The notes: a model not told the origin generated them from the letters alone. DNA of 64,000 nucleotides from Rhyzopertha dominica (GCA_025024175.1 QCXZ01000086.1:620001-684000); one strand, 5' to 3'. Numbered from the stretch's first letter, positions 26,145 to 36,222 are shown. Numbers and translations are program-made.

Positions 26145-26467
26145 ATGCTCTCAAAAGATTGATGATCTCAAAAATACGAGTGGCTATTACAATTTGGACT
26201 ATTCCAACAACGCTTTAATAAATGCGTGCTCTGTCATTCGATGTCAGTCACAGAATGGTGGTTTTTGTAGAAAACAGGGCCAAGCCCAAAATGTGATAAC
26301 AAAATGCACGAAATACTGCTGGAAACCCCACAAAGCCAACTCAGGTTGCTCATACAGGTAAGTTGGTTGTTTCGACCTGTTATAAAGTAATATTAACATT
26401 TTATTGCAGGAAAGACCAGGGCCATAGCTTGTGTGGACGTATTATATTTGCTTCCTTTAATTTGTAA
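26145..26467 (+). CDS. Small cysteine-rich protein, last two exons (5' part not found)
   Basis: Two exons are inferred: 26145-26357 (acceptor CTTACAG, donor AG/GTAAGT) and 26410-26467 (acceptor TTTTATTGCAG), separated by a 52-base intron. The phases join exactly, giving TAA at 26465-26467. An AATAAA signal follows near 26485. The roughly 89 residues contain eight cysteines, in contexts such as INACSVIRC, GGFCRK, TKCTKYC and SGCSYR, then SLCGR. A compact disulphide-rich secreted protein is likely, but no known family was recognised. No initiation codon or signal peptide precedes the first exon, so at least one upstream exon is missing from this model. It could still be a chance open frame. Confidence 0.5.
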
Positions 26468-26484
26468 TTCATATAAAATGAAAA

Positions 26485-26490
26485 AATAAA
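26485..26490 (+). terminator. Candidate poly(A) signal of the cysteine-rich gene
   Basis: AATAAA lies about 20 bases after the TAA at 26465-26467, in an A-rich context. The short 3' UTR this implies fits a small peptide gene. Its position is the main support, besides the splice sites, that the two-exon model is real. Confidence 0.45.
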
Positions 26491-26499
26491 TGTTATAAT

Positions 26500-28630
26500 G
26501 AAAAGTTTACCTTTTCATCATACTGCAACAGGCGAGCAAATTATAGATTTGCCTTCTGAATTCGCCTTTCCTTCGTCTAAGTGGAAAGCGCAATTTAAAA
26601 TAAAGCCGAATTCCTTAAAGTAGGCAGAACGGCATTTAGATGTTGGCATTAAGTGAAAATTAAATTGGCTATTAAAGTGAATGATGCTAATGCTACCTAG
26701 CAGACGAGGTTGTTAAATAATAGGACCTCTCATTTGTCTGGAAGGCAAAATCTACAAGAAGATTTCGAAGAAAACGCTGGCTGTTGAGTACTTAATTCGC
26801 TCATCTAAAGGCCAACGTTAAAATACACAATACTAATTTCTATCTAAAGGCAAATTCACCCAGTTTCTGTATCGTATATTAAAGGTCGTTTTTAAATATC
26901 GAAAGTCATTGATTCGAGCAAGCAATAAGAATCATGACAGATGAATCTTCTGGGAATAGGATTTTTTTTAAATAGAAACGAAACACATTGTAAATAAGAT
27001 TATAATGTACTAATTCACGCGAAATATGTTTCTAGTCAAATACAGGAAGCAGTTATACGGCCGAAAATAACTTCTTCCGGGTCAGCTTCAAGAAAATGTC
27101 GATAAGTAAAGCGTCCTGGGGGTTAGATCAATCTCGGCGTGTAGTTTATGTCTTCCCACATAACCCGTCATTTACAAGAAAACAGAAACTCGCACAAACT
27201 TCTGTCTCACTCACAGGGCCAAGTTTCATCTTTCTCATTTGTAACGGTTAAGTCCCACGGCAAGGAAACTATGTCCTTTAATATTCAGTGGAAGGTACTT
27301 CAACTAATTGATTCACTGTCACTTCCCTTAATAACTAATCGACTAAATCTCGGGCCTACACGGCTCTTATACATTTTAGTTTCCTTGACATGTAGGCCAT
27401 ACATCGGCGTCTGAGATGGAATTAAGACGTAACTTTTTGACATGTTCATTAGTTTAGTAAATGAGCTTTGTATATATTACAAGACTAGTTATTGCAAATA
27501 GGGCAAACCATGCTGCGGTTTGAAAATGACAAGACATACACTATACACTAGATCACGAGCGTTGGATTTGGTAATTATGGGGATATAATTAAAAAATAAT
27601 AAAACTATGTCTGAGTCAGAACGCTATTACTGGTTTTGGTTCCCTACACAAAAGTGCATAGTGTAATAATCAGTATACAAGTACGGAAGGATGTGGACTT
27701 TAAAATACGCAGCTGAAGCAATAGATTCTAGATGTCAATGTGATGCATTCTACATAAATTGCAAAATCGCATTTCAGCTCGAATACGAGCTCTACCTTTT
27801 TATAATGACCCCAGGAAAAAATCTAAAGGAGTCACACCTGATGATATATTTGTCTTGAATAACAGAATCTTTTAAAAACTTGTAACGTAGAGACTGTACT
27901 CATTAAAAAAATGCAGAATGTCTCAGCAGATGAAATTGAGCTTCGACAACAGAATCTCACTTTGGCCTCGCATCTCTCCACTCTTCGGCTGCAGTTTGCA
28001 GAATAACTCGTAAATAAACATAACAATTCCTTCCTCCGCTTTTATTAGTCCTATCTTAAAGGAACATACCTATAAATATAAAACAAATCAAAATACCATA
28101 AGCAAACGAACAAAAATTTGGTATAATGAGTTGGAAACTGTCAAAATCACATAAAACGCTTTAATGAGATTAAAAGAAAATTATTGTGGATTTTAATTCC
28201 AGCAAAAATATCCCTGTAATGGAGTTTAATTAAACGTGTTGTGTAATGGACTATGGAAGCTCGCGCCGTTTAGTGGAGAACCGCTTTAGGTTTTTATCAC
28301 GGAATACCGTTGCAGTAAAGCGATTTTGGTGAAATCATTTCGTTTTCCGCGTAAACGATATGACAGGTAGCTAAGCGCTAAACAGCTTTGTAAACACTGA
28401 TTAAAATTGAATTTAAAAGCATTAAAATTTAAATATTTGTACTTGTTGATCTGTTCAATTGTGACATTTGTGAGAAAAAGCTAAATTTTGATAAAAACTA
28501 GTTTCGGTCAGCTATTAAATATTGGTTTTTCAAAGGCTTGCTGTGTGTTGATATGTATCAGGCTTAAGAAATATTTTCTCAAAACTGAAAGCCTTTTGAT
28601 TTTGTTGATTCGATCGTTTAGTCTTCCTTT
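26500..28630. other. Intergenic stretch, nothing recognised
   Basis: No supported gene, RNA or transposon remnant. The 88-codon frame at 27148-27414 and the minus-strand frame at 27832-28026 have no recognisable domain or signal sequence. Confidence 0.45.
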
Positions 28631-28634
28631 CGCC

Positions 28635-28905
28635 AAACATGTTGTTACTGTGTTTTCTTTTGCNGGTTGTGGTTCCTTTTTCTANATAAGNATATGTTTG
28701 ACTGCCTTTCGGTTTTATTTCTTTGGTTTTTGCCTTCCTCAGGTCTTATNNAGCTTTTTTCTTTTAAAATTGATTTATGTCAGACCTGAGGAACGCAAAA
28801 NCCAAAGAAATAAAGCCGAAATGCAGTCAAAAATACAAGTCTTTTATGTAGAAAAAGGAAGCACAGCCCGCAAAATAAAATACAAAAACAATTAACGAAG
28901 AAGTT
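28635..28905. repeat. Fold-back repeat (two inverted arms of about 115 bp)
   Basis: The left arm (about 28637-28750) and right arm (about 28780-28900) are inverted copies around a loop of about 30 bases. Shared text includes CCTTTTTCTA, GACTGC, TTTATTTCTTTGG and TCCTCAGGTCT on the left, with their complements on the right. Six Ns fall inside, mostly in the left arm. Each arm holds CTGAGGA followed by GAAA about 25 bases on (right arm: 28786-28792 and 28818-28821). It resembles a retroelement-end fold-back like that at 7.9 kb. Confidence 0.75.
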
Positions 28906-30460
28906 TCGCAAAATAAACAAATATACCACTGAAACATCGTGGTTGAAAAAATATAGGCTTATATTAAATAACCCTCGCACTCTTTTACGTCTAAAGAAAT
29001 AACTTGCATTAATTAATGACTCAACGAGCCCACCCCCTAGCACATGTGGTCCCTGTTGGAACTAGTTCGACAAAAACCCGAAAAATTCGCAGCACACACT
29101 GATTGGGGCGATAATTAAAACATGCGTGCCAAAATGAACGACACATGTTCAGGAAAAACCACCACGCTACTGTTGATACGATTAATCTCTGTCGCGCATA
29201 CGCAACTGTACGTTCAAAGTTGAGCACGCTTTTCCGTTACACCGCGTTCTTTGTAGTTTTTTTCTCGGAAGTTTTCTGTGTGCTAGACTTGTGAGTTATG
29301 AAAAATTCCCACATATTGCGGGGAGCCAACTCGAGGGAAACTTCTAAATACAGCTCCAGGCGCGCGGCCTGGGTCTCCCGATGTTTTCAAGTGCATTTAT
29401 GGGTGAAAACACCTCTGAGATTTTTTGNCGGGGNAATTTATTCGCTCATGTGGCTTTGTTGAAGGTTCGGTTATTGTAGATCGGTCGAGATATTTGATTG
29501 CAACCAGATGAAGGAAGTTACGCTGCTGTTAGTTGCTCTTTTATGATTGGGGTACGCTCAATCTCCTCAAGATATTACGGATTTAGTTACGTTTTCGCAA
29601 CCATGTGGAGCTTTTCGTGAAGTTTTCCCTACATGTTGAGTGGAGTTAGGTCTAATTGTGATTGTTTAGCTTTCATTTGGAAGATAATGATTGATTAAAA
29701 AGTGTAGCGCGTAGATAAAAGTAGGTGGGGGTAGTTTTGACCAATCAGGTTTCATTTCAAAAACTTTTTTTAATTGAGAACCTTCAGTCTGCGTTCCACC
29801 CTCTTAGATATGTATACAAATAAAACGAAAGCATTCAAAGCTCAAGGTGCTGAAAATATTTCACTTTCATTGCATTGATTAAATTAAAAAAAACTACGAT
29901 GGCTATTTGGTTAGAGACAGCAAAACGCCTTATGAGAGGTCAAAACATGAAGCAGCTTCCACTNATTTAGGTAACTATTCCTCTCAACACTGTCCTTTTN
30001 CGAACAAACATTTATCTACATCACTCCAGGCTCTTTTACATAACAACATTCAGTGCTCGTCGAAAAGTAATTAGTGCCAGTTGAAATGAATATAGAAGCC
30101 CCTTGGACGTCCAACTACATTAGTTAACATTCGAGTGTCCAGGACCACATGGGATTACACGCGCTGCCCAATCATGTCAGTCGAACAAGCAGACCTTCCG
30201 GTAGACAAGTGCTCGTCTCTAATGAACAATGGACAAGAGATTGTACACACAGCGCTGGGGGGCTCAAAATCAACACACGTGCACAGTTCTCACAGACAAC
30301 GAGTGCTATGGTTTTAATATGACAGATTTGACAAAATATCTTCCGGAAATATGAAGGTTTCGTTTCCATTAAAATTTGAATTTAAAAAACACTTTAGCCA
30401 TTTTCGTAGTTCTATGGAAATGATAATGCAACGATTGCGGCAAAAAGTCTGTCTCTACGC
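28906..30460. other. Intergenic stretch, nothing recognised
   Basis: No gene supported. About 29230-29400 is GC-richer. Ns lie at 29428, 29434, 29964 and 30000. The last part (about 30000-30460) lies just beyond the carboxyl end of the minus-strand transposase and may include the far end of that element, but no terminal repeat was found. Confidence 0.4.
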
Positions 30461-31031
30461 ACTAAATCCACAACTCCCGAACTTAAACGTGGACATGTAT
30501 TGTTTCTTCGTATTCCTTTTTTTAAGCGTACTCCACACTAATTCAATTGGGTTTAGGACGCAACAATACGGTGGCAATCGCTATAACAGATCCTGGTGGT
30601 AGCCCTGGCAGTAACTGCTGCTGAAACCAAGTTTCAAAAAGTGCAGAGTCCATGTCGCAATGGTAGTCAGCAGAACAATTTTGGATCTGTTTCGCTGACA
30701 GTAATAAGCCATTTTCCACCCATCCATCACTTCCTCCCGCATGAAGAATTATAATTATTTTTCCTCTCGAAGGTGGTGCTTGCAGAACGCAGTTATTTGT
30801 CCCATCTGTCAGACCTTTTTTTATCAACTCGTGGATGTCGTACCACGTTTCATCCAAATATACGATATTACGATTTTCTTGGCGGTACCTTCTGATTTCG
30901 TTTATATAATCCCATCTCATTCTTTTTAGTCGGGTTGTTTCCATTATGGACAAACGTTGGTTTAATGTACTATAATTAAAACCGATGCTCCTCAAGTATT
31001 TTCTAAACCACTCTTCGCAATAACTTATGTC

Positions 31032-31035
31032 ATAT
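31032..31035. repeat. Target-site duplication ATAT (left)
   Basis: ATAT directly precedes the 5' LTR and recurs at 36219-36222 after the 3' LTR. Copy A of the interrupted transposase has a single ATAT at this point. It is a 4-bp duplication. Confidence 0.9.
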
Positions 31036-31410
31036 TGTACCGGACCATGGGTAAACCCTGACGATAGGGAAGGGAGTGGGATGTCGCGAGTGGGGGAGAA
31101 GTCGGGAGAGTCAGACGGAGCGAAGCGGGCAGAGAGTGAACGCGGAAGGGCATTCTGGATGCCTCTGCTCAATTTGGTGTTCTGCCTTGAATTCTGTATN
31201 TCCTCGTGTTTTGTTCTTGTTAGATTTAGTGTACTTATTTCTTTGCAGTACATGTTATTGCAGTGAATGTTTAGTTGTGTAGAGCCTGGCCAGGATAGGG
31301 AGCTGGTAAGCTGTTTTATTTAGTTTTGCGTTGTACAAGAGTTAATAGAGTTGTTGCATGTCTATTGTGTTTAATAATTGCAAACCCCAACCTTTAAGAG
31401 TCACAGCACA
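31036..31410 (+). repeat. 5' LTR of the gypsy element
   Basis: 375 bp, TG...CA ends (TGTACCGGACC to GAGTCACAGCACA). Identical to the 3' LTR over the whole length except an N at 31200, where the other copy has A. The GC-rich first 150 bases contrast with the AT-rich remainder. Confidence 0.97.
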
Positions 31411-31412
31411 TA

Positions 31413-31430
31413 TGGCGCCCATCAGCGGGG
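31413..31430 (+). promoter_or_regulatory. Primer-binding-like site of the gypsy element
   Basis: TGGCGCCCATCAGCGGGG begins two bases after the 5' LTR. TGGCGCC is the usual start of sites complementary to tRNA 3' ends (TGG pairs with the CCA tail) in retroelements. Which tRNA is used was not determined; lysine-type sites begin similarly. Confidence 0.65.
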
Positions 31431-31618
31431 CAATTATTACGCAATAGAGTGTAACAAAGTGTTGAATTTCGCTATTGTAAAATAAGCGGTAGGTACGACG
31501 GTTTTTTTCGGTGTGCAAAGCGAAACAGTAGTACATTGCATATGTGCGGGCGTTCGGAACTCGAACTTGACGGTGAATTCGTTGTTTGAGGTTCGAGGAA
31601 CTTGATTTGGTAGTAAAA

Positions 31619-32212
31619 ATGTCGAAACAGAAAAGAAAAAAAGTGCGTGATGTCGAGTCGCAGGATGATGTCACCGGCGGCGACGTTACGGGCGAAACGA
31701 ACGTGCAAGTGGCGGACTTGGCTAAGGCCATAAATCAGATTTCGTCGGCGTTACAAACGTTGCAAGTGCAGGTGTCTGAACTGGCCGCAGTTGCGTATCA
31801 ATCGGGCCCGCCACAATTAACAAACGAGAATGAGTTTAGAGAAAATTGTACGGAGGCGGATGATATTGTTACTGGTATGCGTCAGCATGATCGCCGGTAT
31901 CGAACATATGATTACATTTCCCGTTGGAAGGAACTGGGGGGTGGGCAATTAACATTTGTCGTTAATGGTAGTACACATCCTTTAATATTCCTTAAAAAAC
32001 TGGAAGAAATGTTCGCGGACGCGGGAGTTCCGGATGAGAAAAAAGTTGCGTTAGCAGTGGCGTGCTTGAGGGGGACAGCATCAGATTGGGGGCAAGTAAA
32101 GAACAGTCAGTTTACTTCCTTTGACAAATTTAAAGAATTTTTTTTGAATAGATACTGGGGGGTTGAAGAGGAACGAAATCTTTTTTTAAGATTAAGTTTG
32201 GAAAGTTTGTAA
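31619..32212 (+). CDS. gag: Gag, N-terminal part (frame 1 of 3)
   Basis: The ATG at 31619 opens a basic start (MSKQKRKKVRD) followed by a short coiled-coil-like segment (about residues 35-60, QISSALQTLQVQVSEL). The start of a retrotransposon Gag capsid-type domain follows from about residue 115 (FLKKLEEMFADAGVPDEKKV, then LAVACLRGTASDW). The frame closes at TAA 32210-32212, in the middle of that domain. The remainder continues in the -1 frame, which joins at the run CTTTTTTTAAG (32180-32190). The run contains a T TTT TTA heptamer in the correct register for -1 slippage. Either a T was lost from the run or the element uses frameshifting; loss seems likelier because Gag would otherwise mostly be cut in mid-domain. 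Confidence 0.85.
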   Translation: MSKQKRKKVRDVESQDDVTGGDVTGETNVQVADLAKAINQISSALQTLQVQVSELAAVAYQSGPPQLTNENEFRENCTEADDIVTGMRQHDRRYRTYDYISRWKELGGGQLTFVVNGSTHPLIFLKKLEEMFADAGVPDEKKVALAVACLRGTASDWGQVKNSQFTSFDKFKEFFLNRYWGVEEERNLFLRLSLESL

Positions 32213-32220
32213 ATGGAAAT

Positions 32221-32790
32221 ATGGCTGAATATTTTCTTAAAACATTGAAAGAAGCGTCATTTTTGTCCGAACAGTTGGAAGAAAAGAAACTAATTGAATT
32301 TTTAATAAATCATTTTCCAACTGAAGTAAAATGCGGCATCTTGAATGGTGGATTTCAAACAGTGGAGGCGGTCGAACAACACTTAAAGCGTTTAGACGAA
32401 TGTTACGGGGAAATGTCTAATAGGAGACGCCAAAATCAGGAGCGTGGTCAAAATTCGGAAAATAGAGCAGCGTGGCGTAATGCAAATACAAATTCAGGAG
32501 GTAATAATAGTAGTAGTAATGCAAGTAGGCAGGATCGGAATGCGGGGGGTAGTAACGATAATGATATATCGACTATTTTCACCGAACATCTCGATTGGTT
32601 GTTAGAGGAAGACCCGGGCATAAGTGCATGTCAAATAAATAAGTTACCGATCGTCAAAGTGACGATAGGTGAGTTAATGACAGAGGCGTTGGTAGATTCG
32701 GGCTGTCAAATCAGTAGCGTATCTGAAAGTTATTTTAACATGCTAAGGACACAAGCTGAAGTTTTGCCAGTTTTCCGGTTAATGGAGTAA
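32221..32790 (+). CDS. Gag C-terminal part and aspartic protease start (frame 2 of 3)
   Basis: This open frame, which in fact reaches back to the T run at 32181, holds the rest of the Gag domain (MAEYFLKTLKEASFL, then LIEFLINHFP). A basic Asn/Arg/Gly/Ser-rich linker comes next, then an aspartic protease with the active-site motif ALVDSGCQ (DSG at about 32695-32703). No CCHC zinc knuckle is visible in Gag; the basic low-complexity linker sits where it would be. The frame ends at TAA 32788-32790, just past a second T run (32771-32774) where the reading shifts by -1 into pol. Confidence 0.85.
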   Translation: MAEYFLKTLKEASFLSEQLEEKKLIEFLINHFPTEVKCGILNGGFQTVEAVEQHLKRLDECYGEMSNRRRQNQERGQNSENRAAWRNANTNSGGNNSSSNASRQDRNAGGSNDNDISTIFTEHLDWLLEEDPGISACQINKLPIVKVTIGELMTEALVDSGCQISSVSESYFNMLRTQAEVLPVFRLME

Positions 32791-32840
32791 CGCTATATGG
32801 TGCTTTTACTGATAGGGGGCGGACTGCAAAATGTCAAACG

Positions 32841-35800
32841 TTGTTGGAAATTAAAATAAATTCGATAACGTTCCAAGTTCCGTGCTTAGTGGTCCCACAA
32901 CTAAAAAGAACTCTGATATTGGGATATGATTGGATAGTAGAAAATAATGTCACTTTGGGCAAAACAATGAAGGTAGTTCAGGATGGTGTTGAGTATGAAA
33001 TTCCAGTAACAAATGAATTAATGAGTAGTGATTCAGTAGTTATTGAAGAAACCGCGATTGAGTGTCATGAAAGAGTGCAGGTTAAGGAACTAATTGTTTA
33101 TAATGAGCTTCAGATTAGAGCAGTAGTCGACAGGGCGGAATTGGATGACAAAAATTTCAAAGATGAGCTTTATCAAGTCCTCTTGCGCAATAAAGAAGTT
33201 TTTTCGGAACAACCGGGACGAATTTCAATTTATGAACACAAAATTAAACTACGGGATGAATCTCCTTTCTGTTTAAAATCTTACCCGATTCCGAATTCTC
33301 ATAAAGCTGCTGTCAAGCAGCAAATCGAGGAAATGTTGCAGTGGGAAATTATTCGGGCAGCGCCGACGGAATATATAAGTCCTTTGGTGACTGTCGCGAA
33401 GAAAGATGGTTCAGTAAGGGTCTGTTTGGACGCAAGACACCTCAATAGTAAGATGGTAAAGGAACATATCATGCCGGTTAATCCAGAGGAGTTTCTTTAT
33501 CAATTCGAAGAAGGGACAATTTTAAGTAGTATTGACCTTACGTGTTCGTACTGGCAGATTCCAATTAAGGAATCGGATCAAAAATATACTGGTTTCTTAC
33601 ATGAAGGAATTTCCTACGTTTTTCAGGTACTGCCCTATGGATTGTCCACTTCAGTAAGTAGTTTCATTAGGGGTTTGAATATGATTTTAGGCAATGAAGT
33701 GTCTGAATATCTCATACCTTATGTAGACGATTTACTGATATTTTCAGCAGATCAAAAGTCTCATTTGCGTCATTTGGAAAGTTTATTGATAAAGTTCAAA
33801 CAACACAATGTGACAGTTAAATTGAGAAAATCAAAATTTGTACGCTCATCGATAAAATTTTTAGGACACATTATTTCGCGTACTGGTACGGAAATGGATC
33901 CGGACAGGGTAAAATCCATAAAAGAATTTCCGCGTCCACGAAATGTAAAACACTTAAAGTCATTTTTAGGGTTGTGTAGCTATGATCGGAGGTATTGTGA
34001 AAATTTTGCAGCCTTGTCAGTTCCTCTTTTAAAATTGTTAAAAAAGGACCATCCTTGGAAATGGGGGGTGGAGCAAAATGAAGCATTTGAGAAAATAAAG
34101 TCGGTGTTTGCGGGCGCTATTATGCAATATCATCCAAATCCACAGAAACCATATTATATCCAATGTGATAGTTCTTATTATGGTATTGGCGGTTGTCTTT
34201 TTCAAAAATCACCCCAGGGTGAATGTCAAATTATAGCTTTTTGTAGTAGAACTCTAAAAGGTGCCGAATTGAATTACGGTATAACTGAAAAGGAGGCGCT
34301 AGCGGTGTTATATTGTTTAAGGCAGTGGCGGGTGTTTGTGCTCGGGACAAAAGTAACGGTGATTACTGACCACAAATCATTGATTTTTCTGAAGAAATGT
34401 CGTTTGATGAATTCTCGGTTAACGCGATGGACTCTCTATTTACAAGAGTACGACCTGGAAATCGTACATTGTGCGGGAAAAGACAATGTCGTGGCGGACG
34501 TGCTGTCGCGGTATCCAGTAGACCAGGGTGAGGAAATAGAAGCAGCTTCAGAGGAAATCGAAATTTTCAGAATGGAAGTGGAAAAAGGAGGAAAGAAGCA
34601 GATCAGCAATCTACGAAGACTGGCGCAAGATCAGCAAGAAGATGAGTATTTAGGGAAGATAAGAAAGAAGGTGGAAGAAGGGAGCACGAGATGGTTCATC
34701 ATTCATGAAAATGTGTTGTTCAAGAAGGAGAACGATGGATACAAAATTTGTGTTCCTAGTAAGCATACGACGGACATCATCAGGGATGAACACTACCATA
34801 ATGGCCACTTTGGGTACCACAAAGTTTACCAAGCCTTGAGGAAGTGGTACTATTGGAAGAAGATGAGGACGCAGGTTAAAGAAATTACACGATCGTGCGA
34901 TCTCTGTCAGAGATCGAAGATATCGGCTGGTGGAAGGGGTCCAATGGCAAGTGTTATACCCGATGGTATAAATGAATTGGTATGTGTAGACCTAATGGGA
35001 CCTCTACCAAAGTCTAGAGGAGGCGTGGCTTATTTATTCGTGGCTATTGATGCTTTCTCGAAACATGTAGCATTGTATACGATGAAGAGGGCAACCACTC
35101 AGGTTCTCCTTAATAGAATCAAGTTATACGTTCAAGACGTCGGGAAGCCTAAACGGATTCTATCGGATAATGGCACACAATTCCGGTCAAATAGATGGCA
35201 GCAGGAGTTGTCATCGTTGGGAATTCATGTGTCGTACACATCTGTGTATTTCCCCCAAGGGAATATGACGGAGAGAATAAATAGAGAAATTGGTCGTCTG
35301 CTAAGGTCGTTGTGCCATCACCAACATACGAAATGGGCGTATGTGATTCCAAGGGTGGAGGAACTCCTCAATCAGGTGGTACATGAATCCACAGGGTTTA
35401 CACCCAATGAAGTTCATTGGCACCAAACTAGGGAATGTCCAGTGAAATGCATCAAATTTCCTGAAAATCCGGTGATGCCACCTAAAGATAAAGTTATCAT
35501 GTTGGCGAAGCAGAGGCTCCTTACTAAGGCGCAAAGAAGACAACAGCGACATAACCAGGGGAGAATGGAGGAGTACCAAGTGGGTGATTGGGTCTACGTG
35601 AGGTCACATATGCAGTCATCCGCGGAGGATCATCAAATTAAGAAGCTGTTCCTCTTATTCGAAGGGCCTTTTACTGTTCGGGCGAAAAAGGGTCCTAACG
35701 CGTACGAACTGGTCGATGTAAACGGACAGTTAAAAGGTACCCATAATGTGGTGAACATTAAACGGTGTTATCGCGAGCAGGAGTGCGGAATTGTTGGAAC

Positions 35801-35843
35801 TGGTGTTGAAAAAACCGCGAATGGCTTTTCAACAGGGGGGTGA
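32841..35843 (+). CDS. pol: Pol: protease end, reverse transcriptase, RNase H, integrase (frame 3 of 3)
   Basis: 1000 codons, open from about 32775. Residues about 1-45 finish the protease (LILGYDWI). RT follows: PLVTVAKKDGSVRVCLD, then LPYGLS, then the catalytic YVDD at residues 294-297 (33720-33731). RNase H includes YIQCDSS, ELNYGITEKEALAV and TDHKSL. The integrase has an HHCC zinc finger (HYHNGHFGYHK ... CDLCQ) and the DDE core: Asp about 717 in CVDLMGP, Asp about 776 in SDNGTQF, Glu about 811. A GPY/F-type tail follows (LLFEGPFTV). The TGA at 35841-35843 abuts the 3' LTR. All catalytic motifs look intact. Exact clade not assigned. Confidence 0.95.
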   Translation: MLEIKINSITFQVPCLVVPQLKRTLILGYDWIVENNVTLGKTMKVVQDGVEYEIPVTNELMSSDSVVIEETAIECHERVQVKELIVYNELQIRAVVDRAELDDKNFKDELYQVLLRNKEVFSEQPGRISIYEHKIKLRDESPFCLKSYPIPNSHKAAVKQQIEEMLQWEIIRAAPTEYISPLVTVAKKDGSVRVCLDARHLNSKMVKEHIMPVNPEEFLYQFEEGTILSSIDLTCSYWQIPIKESDQKYTGFLHEGISYVFQVLPYGLSTSVSSFIRGLNMILGNEVSEYLIPYVDDLLIFSADQKSHLRHLESLLIKFKQHNVTVKLRKSKFVRSSIKFLGHIISRTGTEMDPDRVKSIKEFPRPRNVKHLKSFLGLCSYDRRYCENFAALSVPLLKLLKKDHPWKWGVEQNEAFEKIKSVFAGAIMQYHPNPQKPYYIQCDSSYYGIGGCLFQKSPQGECQIIAFCSRTLKGAELNYGITEKEALAVLYCLRQWRVFVLGTKVTVITDHKSLIFLKKCRLMNSRLTRWTLYLQEYDLEIVHCAGKDNVVADVLSRYPVDQGEEIEAASEEIEIFRMEVEKGGKKQISNLRRLAQDQQEDEYLGKIRKKVEEGSTRWFIIHENVLFKKENDGYKICVPSKHTTDIIRDEHYHNGHFGYHKVYQALRKWYYWKKMRTQVKEITRSCDLCQRSKISAGGRGPMASVIPDGINELVCVDLMGPLPKSRGGVAYLFVAIDAFSKHVALYTMKRATTQVLLNRIKLYVQDVGKPKRILSDNGTQFRSNRWQQELSSLGIHVSYTSVYFPQGNMTERINREIGRLLRSLCHHQHTKWAYVIPRVEELLNQVVHESTGFTPNEVHWHQTRECPVKCIKFPENPVMPPKDKVIMLAKQRLLTKAQRRQQRHNQGRMEEYQVGDWVYVRSHMQSSAEDHQIKKLFLLFEGPFTVRAKKGPNAYELVDVNGQLKGTHNVVNIKRCYREQECGIVGTGVEKTANGFSTGG
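35829..35843 (+). promoter_or_regulatory. Polypurine tract of the gypsy element
   Basis: The purine-rich run CAACAGGGGGGTGA lies directly before the 3' LTR, where plus-strand DNA synthesis is primed. It overlaps the last codons of pol. Confidence 0.7.
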
Positions 35844-36218
35844 TGTACCGGACCATGGGTAAACCCTGACGATAGGGAAGGGAGTGGGATGTCGCGAGTG
35901 GGGGAGAAGTCGGGAGAGTCAGACGGAGCGAAGCGGGCAGAGAGTGAACGCGGAAGGGCATTCTGGATGCCTCTGCTCAATTTGGTGTTCTGCCTTGAAT
36001 TCTGTATATCCTCGTGTTTTGTTCTTGTTAGATTTAGTGTACTTATTTCTTTGCAGTACATGTTATTGCAGTGAATGTTTAGTTGTGTAGAGCCTGGCCA
36101 GGATAGGGAGCTGGTAAGCTGTTTTATTTAGTTTTGCGTTGTACAAGAGTTAATAGAGTTGTTGCATGTCTATTGTGTTTAATAATTGCAAACCCCAACC
36201 TTTAAGAGTCACAGCACA
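35844..36218 (+). repeat. 3' LTR of the gypsy element
   Basis: 375 bp, same ends as the 5' LTR and identical to it base for base apart from the N in the other copy. It is followed by the ATAT duplication at 36219-36222. Confidence 0.97.
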
Positions 36219-36222
36219 ATAT
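36219..36222. repeat. Target-site duplication ATAT (right)
   Basis: Right-hand copy of the 4-bp duplication; the transposase sequence resumes from here on the minus strand. Confidence 0.9.

Larger units (their letters stand above)
31036..36218 (+). mobile_element. Complete Ty3/gypsy LTR retrotransposon (5183 bp)
   Basis: Two 375-bp LTRs beginning TGTACCGG and ending CACAGCACA flank a gag-pol unit in the order gag, protease, RT, RNase H, integrase, which is the Ty3/gypsy order. ATAT duplications flank it. A primer-binding-like site follows the 5' LTR and a purine tract precedes the 3' LTR. No env-like frame is present; pol runs right up to the 3' LTR. LTR identity (only an N differs) indicates a very recent insertion, yet gag-pol lies in three frames, each step being -1, at two T runs. 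Confidence 0.97.

Noticed and set aside
32182..32188. A confirmed programmed -1 frameshift in gag
   Set aside because: The heptamer and register are right, but the position inside the Gag domain and a second T-run break nearby make base loss the simpler explanation; kept only as a finding.
33871..35961. Minus-strand open frames inside the gypsy element
   Set aside because: They are shadows of pol and the LTR with no domains.
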